DNA from: Xiphias gladius
Taxonomy: Eukaryota; Chordata; Actinopteri; Istiophoriformes; Xiphiidae
Length of the DNA stretch: 64,000 nt
Direction of reading: 5' to 3'
Assembly: GCF_016859285.1 (NCBI RefSeq)
Contig: NC_053402.1
Coordinates: forward strand, 6,605,031-6,669,030
In this document: piece by piece, positions 1 to 12,500 of the stretch
Layout of the letters: every line of letters begins with the position of its first letter
Position numbering within the stretch: the first letter of the stretch is position 1
Position numbers and translations under genes: made by a program
The notes under the pieces: generated by a model
What the model was told of the DNA's origin: nothing
Databases searched by the model: none
The model's input: the letters and a program-made list of their open reading frames with translations, nothing else

Positions 1-1340
1 AACTCAGTTCATCTTGAACTCAGCTCCATTTTACGCTTAGGCAGAGAGGCATGTCAGAACAGTGTGGTTGATGTGGTGGGGGGCATGCAACCTTTTCCCA
101 GGGGCTCAGGGAGAGCAGACGAGAGGAGTGCAGGGGGCTGAGATGGGCTGGTGGGTTCTGTGGCTTTGTGCCTCATTTGTTTTGGGGGATTCAGGGGCTT
201 CTTGTTCTCCTGATGGTGATAGAAAACTGCCTTTCTAGGAACCTGAAACTTGGGGAGGAGTGGTAGGAGTGGAGGAGTGTAGTCAAAAGATCATTTTCTT
301 ATTGCTTTGTTTTAGGTGTTCACTTCCTATGACTTTTTAAATCTTAATGTTTTATGGTAATCGATGTGAGTAGCCTGAGGTGTTAAAAGTATTCATGAAC
401 AAATGCTTCTTATAACTCCCAATATTTCCTTTTTGTTTTTAGAATATACATTTTAAGAAATCCTACAAAATGTTTTGCAGGTTTAAATGAAAGTTGTTTC
501 CAAAACTATAATATTGTCAGATATAATGTTTCTTTTCAGTACTAACATTTATGAAACAAATACTAGCTTGTGAATTCTATTAACTTTTGCTTTTAAATAA
601 CTAATAAAACAGCAGTAACCTCGTGCCTTTAAATGATCTCAGAGGACTTAGTTGAAAATAGTCTACACAGGCATTTTACAGGCCTGTCTTTTTAAGGGGG
701 CTCTCCACCAATTTTATACATTTAGAAAAATTTACTGATATGGGGAGTACTATTCAGCCTGTGAAAAGAGTATAGAATGCATATAATGTGAAACAGTATG
801 TCATATAATGTACAATGTCTTCTGTGGGTCTGTGTCTTTCCAAAGTCTTTACCAAAACCTCAAATAAGCCTGATGATGTCATGGGTTAGGGTTTTCTCTA
901 TTTGTACTTGGAGACAAAAAAAGAAAAGACAGAAGCTTGGGTTCGAGGCTAGAGGTGTTTAGCTTGAAAAATGTGGGTGTTTACCAGGCAATGAGTCTAA
1001 TGAAGAGACGCTGTTGAGTTGCATTATGGGGAAAGGTAGATCCAGTTTTTTTGGAGCTTTGCCCATACTGCAGACTATAAGTCATGATCCTGTATCTTGA
1101 GCTCCACTGCTTTGAATTGACCATTCTTTTTTTAAATCTGTCTCTTGCAACTCCCCCAACTTTATGGAATTGAAATAATAAATTGCTGTTATAAATCTTT
1201 TCTCTGTTGAGCTGATCAATGATGCAAGAAGATTATTGATGCAAGGCATAATAGTAAAGTAACATTTGATTTAAACTGGCTATAACGGATATATTTATAA
1301 TAATAGTGGATCAAATGACAACGCGTAATGTGGAAGTCTT
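1..1340. other. Left-edge intergenic or 3' UTR-like DNA, no gene recognised
   Basis: The first 250 bases are richer in G and the rest is AT-rich, with AATAAA-like hexamers near 600 and 1177. This could be the tail of a gene lying to the left, but no open frame or splice pattern supports that. Nothing else is visible. Confidence 0.3.
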
Positions 1341-1359
1341 TGCTCATATTGATGAACCC

Positions 1360-1800
1360 ACAGATAACTGTTATCCGACTCTGCAGTTCCTCTCAATTCT
1401 ATGGAGTGTTTAAATGTCTCTCAGCTTGTTGTTTTGGTTTTCTGACCTGCAACTTTACTGTTTTGATTCACTTTTTCCAGCAGCACCAGGCAGCTGTTTA
1501 CAGCAAAGAATCCCTAAAAACAATCTGTAAACTACCTTTCCAGCAAATAGACAAAGTTAGCACCTTTAGGGTGAACATAGTGGAGCCAGATATTTCCCTC
1601 TGGAGTTGGCGGTGACGAAAAACAGAGCAAAAAGAGAATGAACGTTGGACTTACATTCATCAGGTAGACACAAACAAGATTCCCCATGAATGCTAATGTT
1701 ACTCCGTAACTGCTGTTATCTAATAAGTGTGCCATATCAACTTAAAAAAATGATAATATATCAGCATAGTGATTCCACTGCCCCCAAACAGCCAATTATT
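1360..1800. repeat. Interspersed repeat family E, copy 1
   Basis: This stretch aligns by eye with 11340-11815. Shared landmarks in the same order are a 'tctatggagt' block, a 'gttttggttt' block, 'agacaaagttag', 'gtgaacatagtggagc' and 'gagaatgaa.gttggact'. Two diverged copies about 10 kb apart, one of them in an LRRC8 intron, indicate a dispersed element and not a gene. No coding capacity is seen and the class is unknown to me. Confidence 0.6.
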
Positions 1801-3420
1801 GACTGTTTAAAATAAAAACTCAGTTGCAGTTCAGGCTGTGCAAGATTTTTCCCCTCATTAATCTAACACATCATAGAACTCACCATAAAGATGGAGTCAC
1901 AGTAGGTGAGGATGCACATGTATATATTGTATGCATGCATACAGACATTTTTGCAGTAGACAAATAGTCCTAAAAATCCATAAAAAATATTACATGAAAG
2001 TAAAAAGAGACGAGAAGATAACTTGCTTAAAAATTACATCTTGAAAGGAATTACTTCAAATTTAATATACTGTTCAGACCTAGAAGGCAACAAAGCATAT
2101 CTGGGTGATGTTTACTTTTACATACATGAAAACCTAAATATGTACCCATTCACGTATTTTCTCAATGTGTCTCTCATGACAACAATGTAGGTGTTTCGCA
2201 ATACATTAAATTACCTCCATACATCAAATTAATTGTCATCAGTGATCACAGAAAGAGAAACATCACATTACCAGGCAGCCTCAGGGTCAGGCCGCAGTCT
2301 CAGCTCTTTGGTGTTTATCTGTGTTGCTGCTGCTTACAGTAGTTTCAGTTAGGGGACTTGACGAATGAAGGGCTGTGCCACTTTCTCACGGCCAACAGCT
2401 TCTCTATCTTTCTGTCACCAGTTTACCCCCACCCACCCATTTGACACTCATTTCCTCACATCTTCTCAACTTTTTCTCACTTTGGTTGGGAAAAAAAGCA
2501 AAGTTTACAGACAGTTTAGGACTTTCTTTTCCTTTTTAGGCAAGGGAAAGGAAATCAAAAAAGGCAGAGAGCGTAATGAGATTTTGATGTTGATGGTGGT
2601 AATGTTTAGATGTGCTAAATGTGTTGAGTCAAGTGATATATAACAAAAAAGAAGTAGGAGTGAAAGAAATAAGAAGACTTGCTTTGTAGTACATGATGTA
2701 TAAACAAACAAACAAAACAAAACAATATACTATAGCAATGGGAACTGTGGACTGTACCTGCTCTCGATATCACACTATATCACAGGGTCATGTATTAAAA
2801 TAAAGCCACACCACTCTCAACTACGCCTGTGCCTGCCACTGAACCGGAAACAAGTGTTTTGCTAGGTATTTTACCTTATATTTTACAGCATATCTCATCC
2901 TCAATCAATTTTTTCAGATTGAAAACAAGACTGATTCAGATTAAAACCAAATTGCATGGTTTTCCATCAAAGAAGTTACTGAAGAAAATAATTTTTTGGT
3001 CAGACTAAGCACCCCCACAGTGGTATCTATGAAAATATTATCCACTCTAGCTATTATCCACTCTAGCTAAACAACCGTCACAACACCATTTAAGTATGAC
3101 AGTGAAAATGATGGTTGGTAATATTGTTTATGATAATGATGATAATGACAACTTCTCAAACTGAGCCAACAGATGGGTTTCCCCACTCCCACACATGCAG
3201 CCAACATGTATCACTCTGACATTGCAGGGTTGTAGAAAGGTAAGCGGGTGTGAGAACTCCAAAAAAACTTGGTACCCAAGACAGTCACTGCCTACAAAAT
3301 TGGTGGTGGTATATGTAAAGAGAGCCTTAATATGTAAGAACAAGCCTAAATAGTAAATAAATGACAATTAGGGTATTACATAATATAAAATTATGTAATA
3401 CTCTAATGTGAGGCTGTACC
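1800..3420. other. AT-rich intergenic DNA, nothing recognised
   Basis: Only short open frames without family resemblance are present (for example around 2365-2643 and 3128-3367). There are simple A-rich tracts near 2700. I see no gene, RNA or complete repeat here. Confidence 0.4.
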
Positions 3421-3429
3421 TAGGTGCAG

Positions 3430-3830
3430 CAGTGCCTTGAGCTAAATGCTATTGTTAGCATGCTAATATACTCACAGTTACAATGCTAACATACTGATGT
3501 ATAATGTTTACCATGTTATCATCTTAGTTTAGCATATTTGCATGCTAATATTTGATAATTACCGTAAAACACATAGTACAACTGAGATAGTATTGCACAA
3601 AGGGAAATTTTGAATTGATGACGGTTCTTGATGAAAAGTTTTAACCAGAGGGAGACATGAATGTTTGTACCTAATTTCAGGGCAAAAATGTTAACCTCAT
3701 GATGGTCCTAGAGGAAAAGTCAATCGAACATCAAAGCTGAACCAAAGGTTATTGTGATATTACAGTCTAGATCAAAGTGGTGGGCCAACCGACAGCCTAA
3801 GAGACCGACATCGCCATTCCTGGACCCATG
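3430..3830. repeat. Interspersed repeat family A, copy 1 (left-half type)
   Basis: The stretch contains the characteristic series 'gttagcatgctaat', 'caatgctaacatactgatg', 'gtttaccatgttatcatcttagtttagca', 'gggagacatgaatg' and 'gtggtgggccaaccgacagc'. The same order recurs at 23540-23860. This is a dispersed non-coding element seen in several diverged copies across the window. Confidence 0.6.
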
Positions 3831-3864
3831 CCCATAGCGTGGCTAAAAATGAGGCCTGATAATT

Positions 3865-4110
3865 TAACATTTCGGGAAATATGCTTATTTGATTTTTGCA
3901 GAGTGTTAGATATGAAGATAGATACCTGTATGGTAAATATTAAGCTACAGCCAGCAGACAGTTAGCTTAATACAGAGACTGAAAATGGGGAAACACCTAC
4001 CTGCACATCTAAAGTTCACTAATTAACATCTTGTTTGTTTAATCCATTCAAAATCTGAAGTTTAAAAACAACACATAGTGGTTTTACAGAGAGATATGTG
4101 TCAGACTAAA
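3865..4110. repeat. Interspersed repeat family G, copy 1
   Basis: Landmarks are 'tttcgggaaatatgctta', 'agatgaa..tagatacc', 'agctacagccagcagac..ttagctta' and a tail with 'gttcactaattaacatcttg' and 'gtggttttacag'. A second, shorter copy lies at 4960-5210. The pattern matches a non-coding repeat I know to be abundant in teleost genomes. Its class is not certain. Confidence 0.6.
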
Positions 4111-4543
4111 TTAATCTTACAATCTCATGTTTTTTTCTATGTTACTATATTGTCTTATTGCCTTATGTTTTTATTCATGGTCATGTGCGTTGTCTGTCAT
4201 TTGGAATAAAAGGCCACTCCTGACAAACACTCAGACAACTTTAACTTCACACCAATTTCTCATCTAACTTCTGCTTCAAAGTCCTTAAACATTTAGTAGC
4301 AAACATTTGTTAACCTTGCTTCTTTAATCTTTTTAGTCAGGGTTTATTATAAACCAGAGAGGGAGTAACATAGTGTGTTTAATGTATAAACTGTTTGCTC
4401 AGATATTAGAAATTTGATAAGCTGAGGTCTGCAGCAAGCTTGTGATGTTTCTTCACAACATGGACGTGTGAATCCTGTCACATAACACAACCCCACCCAA
4501 AAACATCCCTGCCTATGGGCATGATTGTGTGAACATGTCAATC

Positions 4544-4644
<101 letters not shown>

Positions 4645-4959
4645 TGCAGCTAAAAAGGTGTGAAGCCACAGGCCTTTTCACAGCAGAACCTTGAAACCAA
4701 GGGTGATGATAGGATATTGGCCCCTTGTGATGTTGAGTTTGCCACACCATAGCCCCGCTGTCTAAATTTAAAACCATATTTCCCTGAAAGGAATGCAAAA
4801 AGCTTAATCAGTTTCTCTTGCAATGAGATCATGGAACCTTAATGTCCTCTTGAAAAACAATCTAGTGACAGCAAGAGAAAAAACAAATCTTCAGGCACAT
4901 TATATAGTTATATAGTGTATATATAGTGACCCCTACAAGATGTAATGAAGCATTTAGTT

Positions 4960-5210
4960 TGAAGAAAAAGTTAAACATTTTGGGAAATACACTTATACAC
5001 TTCTTGCTGATAGTGAGAATATCAATACCACTTTCATCTCTGGGTGCTGCCAGGAGGCAGTTAGCTAAGCTTAACATAAAGATAAGCTTTCGCCAAGAAA
5101 TTTTTTAAAGCACGCTCCCTTACTAACGCTAACTTGACATTTTTAGATTTTTGTGTACCAGTTAAGTAAATAAGATATCTGGTGTTAAATACTGAGGTTT
5201 ATTTTTGTTG
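4960..5210. repeat. Interspersed repeat family G, copy 2
   Basis: The copy begins with 'acattttgggaaatacac' and carries 'gaatatcaataccac', 'aggcagttagctaagctta' and the following A-rich block. It corresponds to the first half of the copy at 3865-4110. Confidence 0.5.
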
Positions 5211-5339
5211 GTAGCATATTTGTAGCCAAGATAGCAGCATGGCTCTAGGGATGACAATATTATCTGGTGGATGTGTAGATGGGCAACTGATGGTAGATGG
5301 GCAAGTGTTAGCATGGTTTGCTAACACTTTACCCATAAC

Positions 5340-5440
5340 AACTTCACAAGCTAATTATATGTCAGTGTTGTGTTTACAGCTTGTTGCACTGCCCCCCAAG
5401 TTGACAAAAATGAATTAATGCAGATTTAAGACAATAGCAT
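5340..5440. repeat. Interspersed repeat family E, terminal fragment
   Basis: The run 'atatgtcagtgttgtgttta' followed by 'cagcttgttgcactgccccc' matches the end of the copy at 11740-11815. It is therefore a fragment of that family. Confidence 0.45.
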
Positions 5441-5624
5441 AATTAAAGGAGGTTTGGACTTAGAGTTGAGTTTTATTAGTTCACAGAAATAAAATATCTT
5501 CCTTTCTAATCCAAGGTAACGTTGTAGTTGTTGATGTCTGATTTGATACATGTTCTATATTTACTGTAATAGCACAATTTTGTTGTGTCCCACTCTCCAT
5601 CCTCAGTTTTTAGCCACGGTCCAT

Positions 5625-6030
5625 CCATCAGTTTGCTTCAGACTGAAATATCTCAACAACTGTTGGATGGATTACTATAAAATTTTGTACAGGCTTCATG
5701 GTCCCCAGATTATAATGCGTAATGACTTTGATGGCCTTTCCTCTGGCATTACCATGAGGTTTTGTATGAAAGGACTTGACTACGATTGGATGGATTGTCA
5801 TTGAATTTAGTTTAGACATTTATATCCCTCCTTCACGATAAATTGTAATCATTCTGATGATGCCTTCCAGTGTCATCAACAGGTCAAATTTTTAATTTGT
5901 CCACTACTAGTTTGTGACCAAAAACGTGCAAAACTAATGACATTCCCATCAGCATCAGCTGTACTTTGTGTTTAGTGCTAATCAGCTAAATGTTAGCATG
6001 CTAACATGATAAACTGATGAACATGGTAAA
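5625..6030. repeat. Interspersed repeat family A, copy 2 (right-half type)
   Basis: The copy contains 'atctcaacaactgttggatg', 'aaattttgtacaggcttcat', 'ggtccccagattataatg', 'taatgacattcccatcag' and 'gttagcatgctaacatga'. The same order recurs at 20400-20700 and 33180-33430. It has no coding potential. Confidence 0.65.
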
Positions 6031-6453
6031 TTTTATCAAGACACTTGCCATGTGAATGATATCATACACAAAGACTTACAGATTCAGAGACACACAGGTA
6101 AAGGCTGTAAAACAACCTCAGAACAGAATTAAACGCAGTTGTTGCAGCCAGTGCGACCCTGCACTGTGATTCTTTATTCCTTTTTATCAGATAATGAGGA
6201 TTCCACTCGGTTACAGCAGGTGTCCTCTGTTGCTGATTTTAGATTTAACAAGTTTCAAAAACACAGTAATCCAGAAACAGTAAATGGTGGCCTTGAATGG
6301 TAAGGGGATGGTGGTTATACGTTATCTAAGGAACTGTCCTCATCCCTCACAGTTACACCTTCACGCTTTATCTGGAGAGTTTTCTCTGTAGCAAATGACA
6401 GTTTCACTCACAAGTACAGTTTTTCCACCACACTCTGCACTCACACACAGACA

Positions 6454-6456
<3 letters not shown>

Positions 6457-6486
<30 letters not shown>
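6457..6486 (+). repeat. (AC)n microsatellite
   Basis: A 30-base AC run, preceded by imperfect CA-rich sequence from about 6440. Confidence 0.9.
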
Positions 6487-6488
<2 letters not shown>

Positions 6489-6559
6489 ACATTTAGCACA
6501 GCATACACAGTAACCAGCTGTGTAGAGTAGATCACAGTGTGGTTCACTGTCAGAAGGAG

Positions 6560-7615
6560 TTGAGTGGATGACAGCCTTCAATATATCTCTTGGCCACTTC
6601 GAGTACCTGTTGATAGCCTTTGGTTTGACCAATGCTCTAGTGGTTTTCTAGGCGCTGGTCAACGATGTGTTAAGGGACTTCCTCCATGACTTAGTTTTTT
6701 TGTAGCTTGACGACATCCTCATCTTCCCCAGGAACATGACTGAACATGTCTCCCACGTCTGTCAGCTGATTCTGCTTTCAATAAGCTTAAGAGCCTCTTC
6801 ACCTCAGCCCCTTTCCTGGTTCAGCCCAATCCCTCTTGTCAGTTCATTGTGAAGGTGGATGCATCTGATACTGGAGTTGGAGGAATCCTGTCTCAACCTT
6901 TTGGTCCCGACCAGAAACTACAACCTTGTGCCTTCTTCTCTTGTCGCGTTTTCCCTGCTGAAAGAAATTATGACATGGGAAAACAGAGTTGTTGGCAATC
7001 AAATTGGCTGTGGAGGAATGGAGGCACTTGATGGAAGGTACTAAACAACCGTTTATGGCCATAAGAACTTGGGATACATCCAGTCTGCCAAATGTGTAAA
7101 CTCCAGACAGGCCTGTTGGGCACTGTTCTTCAGCAGGTTTAACTTCACTCTTACTTACCATCACCCAAAATGTGAAACCTGATGCTCTCTCCCGTCAGCA
7201 AGTTATTGAGGAGGAGGATTCCAGTCTGGTGACCATACTTCCTCCATCCTGTGTTGTGGCAGAATTGACCTGGGAAATTGAATCTGTGGTCAGAGAAGCT
7301 CAGATTCTGTCTGTTCCCAGGTCCTGCAGTGGATCCACACGTCCCGATTCTTGTGCCATCTGGGGATTATTTGAACCCTCAATCTGGTTAAGAGATACTT
7401 CTGGTGGCCTACTATGGAGGCTGACACAAGGGAGATCGTTGCTGCCTGTTCTTTCTGTGCTTGAAGTCCTTGGTCCCGTATTGCCTTCGACTGGGTTACT
7501 ATCAGTTAAGTTAAGGTTACCTGGCTCTGTGAAAACTCCTCCTACCTTCCATGTGTCCCAGTTAAAACATGTTTCTTCCAGTCATATGTGTCTGTCAGTC
7601 TGGAGCTGGGCATGG
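6560..7615 (+). pseudogene. Ty3/gypsy retrotransposon pol remnant with internal deletion
   Basis: Conceptual translation gives, in order, a reverse-transcriptase piece, an RNase H piece, a fragment of the integrase zinc-binding region and a C-terminal tail. The RT piece has a phenylalanine-glycine-leucine-threonine-asparagine motif near 6615 and an LDDILIF catalytic block near 6705 with the preceding tyrosine position lost. The RNase H piece starts with [12 protein letters not shown] at about 6853 and runs to a KPDALSR end near 7175. The zinc-binding fragment, with ACSFCA, lies near 7440. The tail carries PPTFHVSQLK near 7540. Most of the integrase catalytic core is missing. Stops and frameshifts interrupt every piece and no LTRs were found, so the copy is dead. 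Confidence 0.85.
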
Positions 7616-9510
7616 CCACCTGCTGCTCAGCAGGTGGCTGCTGCTTTGTCTCTAACCCAAGGGACTCTGGTGAACATTAACCAACCTTCTACCATACTGT
7701 TTGCAAAAAATCATATTTAAAACCTACCTCAGAGTCTGTGTTCTACATCTTTGGGTCCAAAGTTAAGTCATTATTAAAGGTTCATTTAAAAATGTTCCTC
7801 AGTTATCAGAGTTGGTAACTTCTGTAATTAGAAAACAAATCTGGTTTCTCTACAGAAGCACGTATCCATTCATAAAAAGGCAAAGTAGCGTTACACGAAA
7901 CAAAAATACAGAAACAGAAACACTCACAGATTATTTGTGTGGGTTAAACAGTAAAAGCCTTAAGAGCTGCAGCATCCTCTGAATTAGACCTGTGGAGTCA
8001 AATGCTGCTGTCAACTCATAATACTTTAACTTTAGCAGCCCCTGCTGGATATTGCTGGACATAGTGTTATTTTATTTCTGTAGGGAGCCCAATCAACATG
8101 CGCGGGAAAGAAGTGAAAGCAGCAAAAACATATGATCAGTTTTATTACACAGGAAAATCTGTTTAAGTTGGATAAAAAATCTTTTACCCAAATAACTGAC
8201 AGAAGTTGATAATTAACTTGTCAAATTGTAAGAGAATTTCAGCAAGCATATCAATGGTGGAAAGTAACTAAGTACTTCTGTTGGGTATTATTAGATTAAT
8301 ACCCAACAGTGTATAAAGAAGATAAAATAATTTCAGTGGCAATATTGAAATTCTGAAAAGAGCCTTTCTGCATAGTAAGTATTTTTAATTTTAATATATA
8401 TTGTAAGAACATTTTTTCAATACTTTTTCTTCTGACTGTGATTTTTGTCTAATACTCCTCTGATGTTTTCTTCAGAGTAATTCAGTTCTGAAGGAGTTAA
8501 AGGGTGCAGGCATGCCCTTAGTGGGTCTTGAACGGGCTTCTAGTGCTGAATTAGATTTTTCAGCCACACATCCTCCACTGCCATGGCAACCCTTGAAAAG
8601 CTTTGTGTCAGCCAACCGAGGAAGAGTTTGTAAGTTCCAGGAGTCTTTCATGGTAGAACCGGACAGCGCTGGTATGAAGTTTCTGTAAGGAAGCTGCAAG
8701 CTGATCAGAGGAGGGAGAGAAAAGTAAGAGAACTAGTTATTTCCATATGTAGGTGAAAGGTAATTTGGGCTGTAAAAAAAATAACGTGAATCGTTCAGTT
8801 CTGATTTGAATTTTAGCCAAGAAGTAGATTTTGTTGGCTACAGTGGAAGTTTTGTTGTTGTTGTTTGTACAGTTTTAATTAGTTTATTCTTTATCTGCAT
8901 CTACTGATCAAAAGATTTTTAAAAGGTCAAATTGACTACTCTTGTAATGTAAAGATTTTTCCTTGAAAGCACAATAGGTCCATTTGAAATTCTTGTTTAA
9001 AGCCCCTGAAAACTTGGTTTCAAATCTTAAATATTGCTATGGAACATTTTTATTCATGATTAAACTGTAAAAGTCAAAGTAAAAGTCATGGAAAATAAAG
9101 AAGCTGTTTGAGAAAATATGCTTTTGGGGCCTTTAAAACAGGATCTTTACTGGTTACATCTTATTCTGTGGCCTAATCAGGATCTTCCTGGATCGGGCCA
9201 TGATTCCATACTGTAGTTCAGTTGCAATTACCAGAACTGGTGACTGCATAGTACTTAGATAGGTCACATATTTTGATAGCTGATCATGTGTGGTGACCCC
9301 ATAATATTTAGATAGATTAAACTGTATATAGATTTTAATCATTTCTATAGTAGAAACTGGTGGTCAGTAGTGTCTGTATCTGCCTGTAGAGCCATAACAC
9401 TACACCTACCAATATTAGACTCATTTTTGTACGTCACTATATCAGTTTATGTGCATAGCCTGGACCTTTCTTTACCATCTCATTTCATTACCATCTCATC
9501 ATCCTTGTAG
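7615..9510. other. Region upstream of the LRRC8 gene; possible non-coding first exon
   Basis: The stretch has no clear coding sequence. A moderately GC-richer block at about 8480-8725 ends in 'gagagaaaagtaagaga', which resembles a splice donor. It could be a non-coding first exon of the downstream LRRC8 gene, whose coding exon starts right after an acceptor at 9509-9510. This assignment is a guess. The part from 8250 to 8450 holds a repeat fragment listed separately. Confidence 0.3.
8250..8450 (+). repeat. Truncated copy of repeat family B with a 13-bp perfect hairpin
   Basis: The left end, 'ggtggaaagtaactaagtac', matches the inverted right end of the copy at 30950-31563. Just inside it are perfect 13-base arms (8278-8290 and 8297-8309) around a six-base loop. 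The copy is much shorter than the ones near 31 and 38.5 kb. Confidence 0.55.
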
Positions 9511-12500
9511 GGCCCAGAGGTTGCCATGTTTTCCCTGTCAGAGCTGGCACCTCTGAACCAGCATCAGAATAGATCTAAAATGTTGAAGCCCTGGTGGGAG
9601 GTCTTCATGGACTACCTGTTGGTCCTGATGCTGATGACATCTGTTTTGGCCTGCACTGAGCAGCTGTCCAGGGACCGAGTGGTGTGCATTCCCTTGGACC
9701 CATTTGTTACTGCAAATACTAGCAATCACAGTTTCTCAACTGGCGGCAATGTGTTACTGAATCCATCGTCAAAGCAACCAACACACATTCCACACAACAT
9801 CAGCCCAAATCCTCATTCTACAGCCCGGGGTCGACGTACTCATCTGGTCTACCAGCAGTACGTTTACATTAGCCAGGTACTGTAATACTCGCCTGACTTG
9901 CCTTTGCAATTTAAAATGATGCAACACAGCGGATGAAAGCAACAAAATTATTCTATGTAAAGTCACTTTAAAGTGGCTGTAAACATCAATTATTGCAGGT
10001 TTAAGTATCTGTTTATCTCTCTGTCTAGGTGTGCTACCATGAGGCTTTACCTTTGTGTTCCCGCTTCTTTCCCTACATGGCCTTGCTGCAGTCTCTAGTG
10101 CTGGTAGCCAGCGGCTCCTTCTGGCTCCACTTCCCCCACACCTCTGCCCGCATAGAGCACTTCCTCGCCATCTTAGCAAAGTGCTGTGAATCACCCTGGA
10201 CATCTCAAGCCCTGTCCCATGCTGCCCAGCAGGAAAACGTCCAAGAGAAGGAGGTGGTGAGACAACCACCCCAACCTCCTCCCTCTTCATTTTCGCCCCC
10301 AGTGACCCACACAAGACATTCAAGCATAGACTCAGGCACAGACAGCCCACTTTTAAAGAGGTCAGATAGTGTATCCTCTGCAATACCTCCCTCCCAGTGC
10401 CCCTCCACACTGTCCTGTAACTCCACCATGTCAACTTTATCTCTCAGCTCCGGGGTGCACCTTCATGGTTCCAAGCCATCAGTCATGGTAGACAGTCCCA
10501 GGCAGGTAATCAGTCTGGGTAAAAGTGATGGAGAACAAGCCAGGGCACTGTTCGAAAAGGTCAGGAAATTTCGGTCCCACTGTGAAAGCTCAACTGTCAT
10601 CTATAAGGTGAGAGATCCTCTAGTCTAGAGGCTCTATATAACTATATATATATATATATATATATATAAGCTAATATATATATATTAGCTTAACCTTTCC
10701 TTTGATTTTTTTATTTGTCAAAAAAATAAAAGTTTTAGGAATGTTGTTATAGGGCTTTATATTTATAGGAACCTGCTGTTAAATTATACTCTTGTGTTAT
10801 AAAATTATCCAGTATTTTAAGAGCACAGCAGTGTGGTTTAATCTTACAGCATGAGTTAATGTTTAATCAAGCTCAGTTGAGTGTTGTTAATTTATTCATA
10901 ATACCCCCTTTGATCTATTTAGGTCTACTTGGCTCAGACAATATTCAAATTGCTGATGGTAACGCTGATCGTTAGTTACACCATCCCTCTTCTCAGCAAC
11001 CTATCGTTCTCCCACATCTGTCAGCCTGAGGAGCAGACCCTGGTGGGCTACGCTACCTTTGAGTGTATCCATGTGCTCTCTTCACTTCTACGCAAACTGC
11101 TGGTGGCCTATCTGACCCTGCTGGGGCTGTATGTCCTGCTCAACTTTTACACCCTCACCTGGATTTTACACAGGTCTCTATAGTATGCAGTGATATACAT
11201 ATTGGCGCTGTAACAATACCTAAAACTGTATATTTTGATTTAAAAAAAATTAAAGCTGCTCTAAATATTTTTTGTATTATCAATGGAAAAATGATTATGT
11301 GTAATGTGAAAGGTGTTACTTGTAGTTACAAATCCAAAGAGAATTACCACCGATTCTGCAGTTCCCCTTAGCTCTATGGAGTTTTTTAGCATCTTTCAGC
11401 TCATTGTTTTGGTTTAACCACCCATAACTGTACTCTTTTTATTCAATCTCACTGCTTACTTCAACCTCGTTTCCAGCAGTAAGCAACTGTTTTCAGTATA
11501 TAAAGCTCTGATATACCTACTATACTTTTCTAGCATGAAACAGCAGACAGACAAAGTTAGAGACTTGCTGGTGAACATAGTGGAGCATTTAGCTGCTAGT
11601 TAGAAATTTCCCCAACGGAGTTGGTGGAGACCAGAACAAAGCTTTAAGGAGAATGAATATTGGACTACATTGACCAAAAAAAGGACTACACATAAATTTG
11701 AATTCTGCTCCACGTCTGAATGAAATTTAGAAGTTGATAATATGTCATTGTTGTGTTTATAGCTTGCCGCACTGCCCCAAAGTGGCAAGCAATCAATGAA
11801 TACAGCTTTAATTATTATAAAACAACCATACCAATATTTTTTGCAAATTTTACATTACAGACACCAATTTGTTTTCAAACCTTTCACACGGCCTTTGGTT
11901 TTCGTTTGTTTCAGACTTACAACATTCAACTACACTACTTAACATCAATAAAATAACAAAACTGAAAAAAATGTGACAAATCATAATGTTCCATGTGATG
12001 AATTAGCTACCTCAATCTCTTTTCACATTGATTTTAGGGTTAAATATGCTTATGGATATGTAATTTGTTGCATTGCTTGAAAAGATGAACTTGTAAAATG
12101 GAAAATTAAGAATTTTAAGTTGACTACACTGTGATTGTTCAAGGGGTCTTAAACAGAATAATGCTCCTGAGCTTGAGCATACCAGAGGACCGATAATAGG
12201 ATTAGAGTTTAATGCTGTGTTTTTGCCTACAGTATGTTCTGTGTGATATATTTCTCCTTTTGTTTTTTGGTTTCTGCCCTATGTAGCTCTCTACGACAGT
12301 ATTCTTTCCACTCACTGAAGGAGTTGTGTGCCCTGAGAGATGTTCCAGACCTGACAAATGATCTGGCCTTTCTTTTACACATGTTAGACCAGTACGACCC
12401 TTTGCTGGTCCAGCGTCTGTCTGTGTTTTTGTCCCCAGTCAGCAAGAGCAGGCTGCTGGAGGAAAGTTTGGAGAGGCGCTGGGGGGAGGAGAAGCTGCAT

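Noticed and set aside
930-960. tRNA B-box-like 'gggttcgaggctag'
   Set aside because: No matching A box, acceptor stem or cloverleaf could be built around it.
10205-10434. Long - strand frames opposite the LRRC8 exons (also 12227-12580 and 12939-13295)
   Set aside because: They are antisense shadows of well-supported exons.
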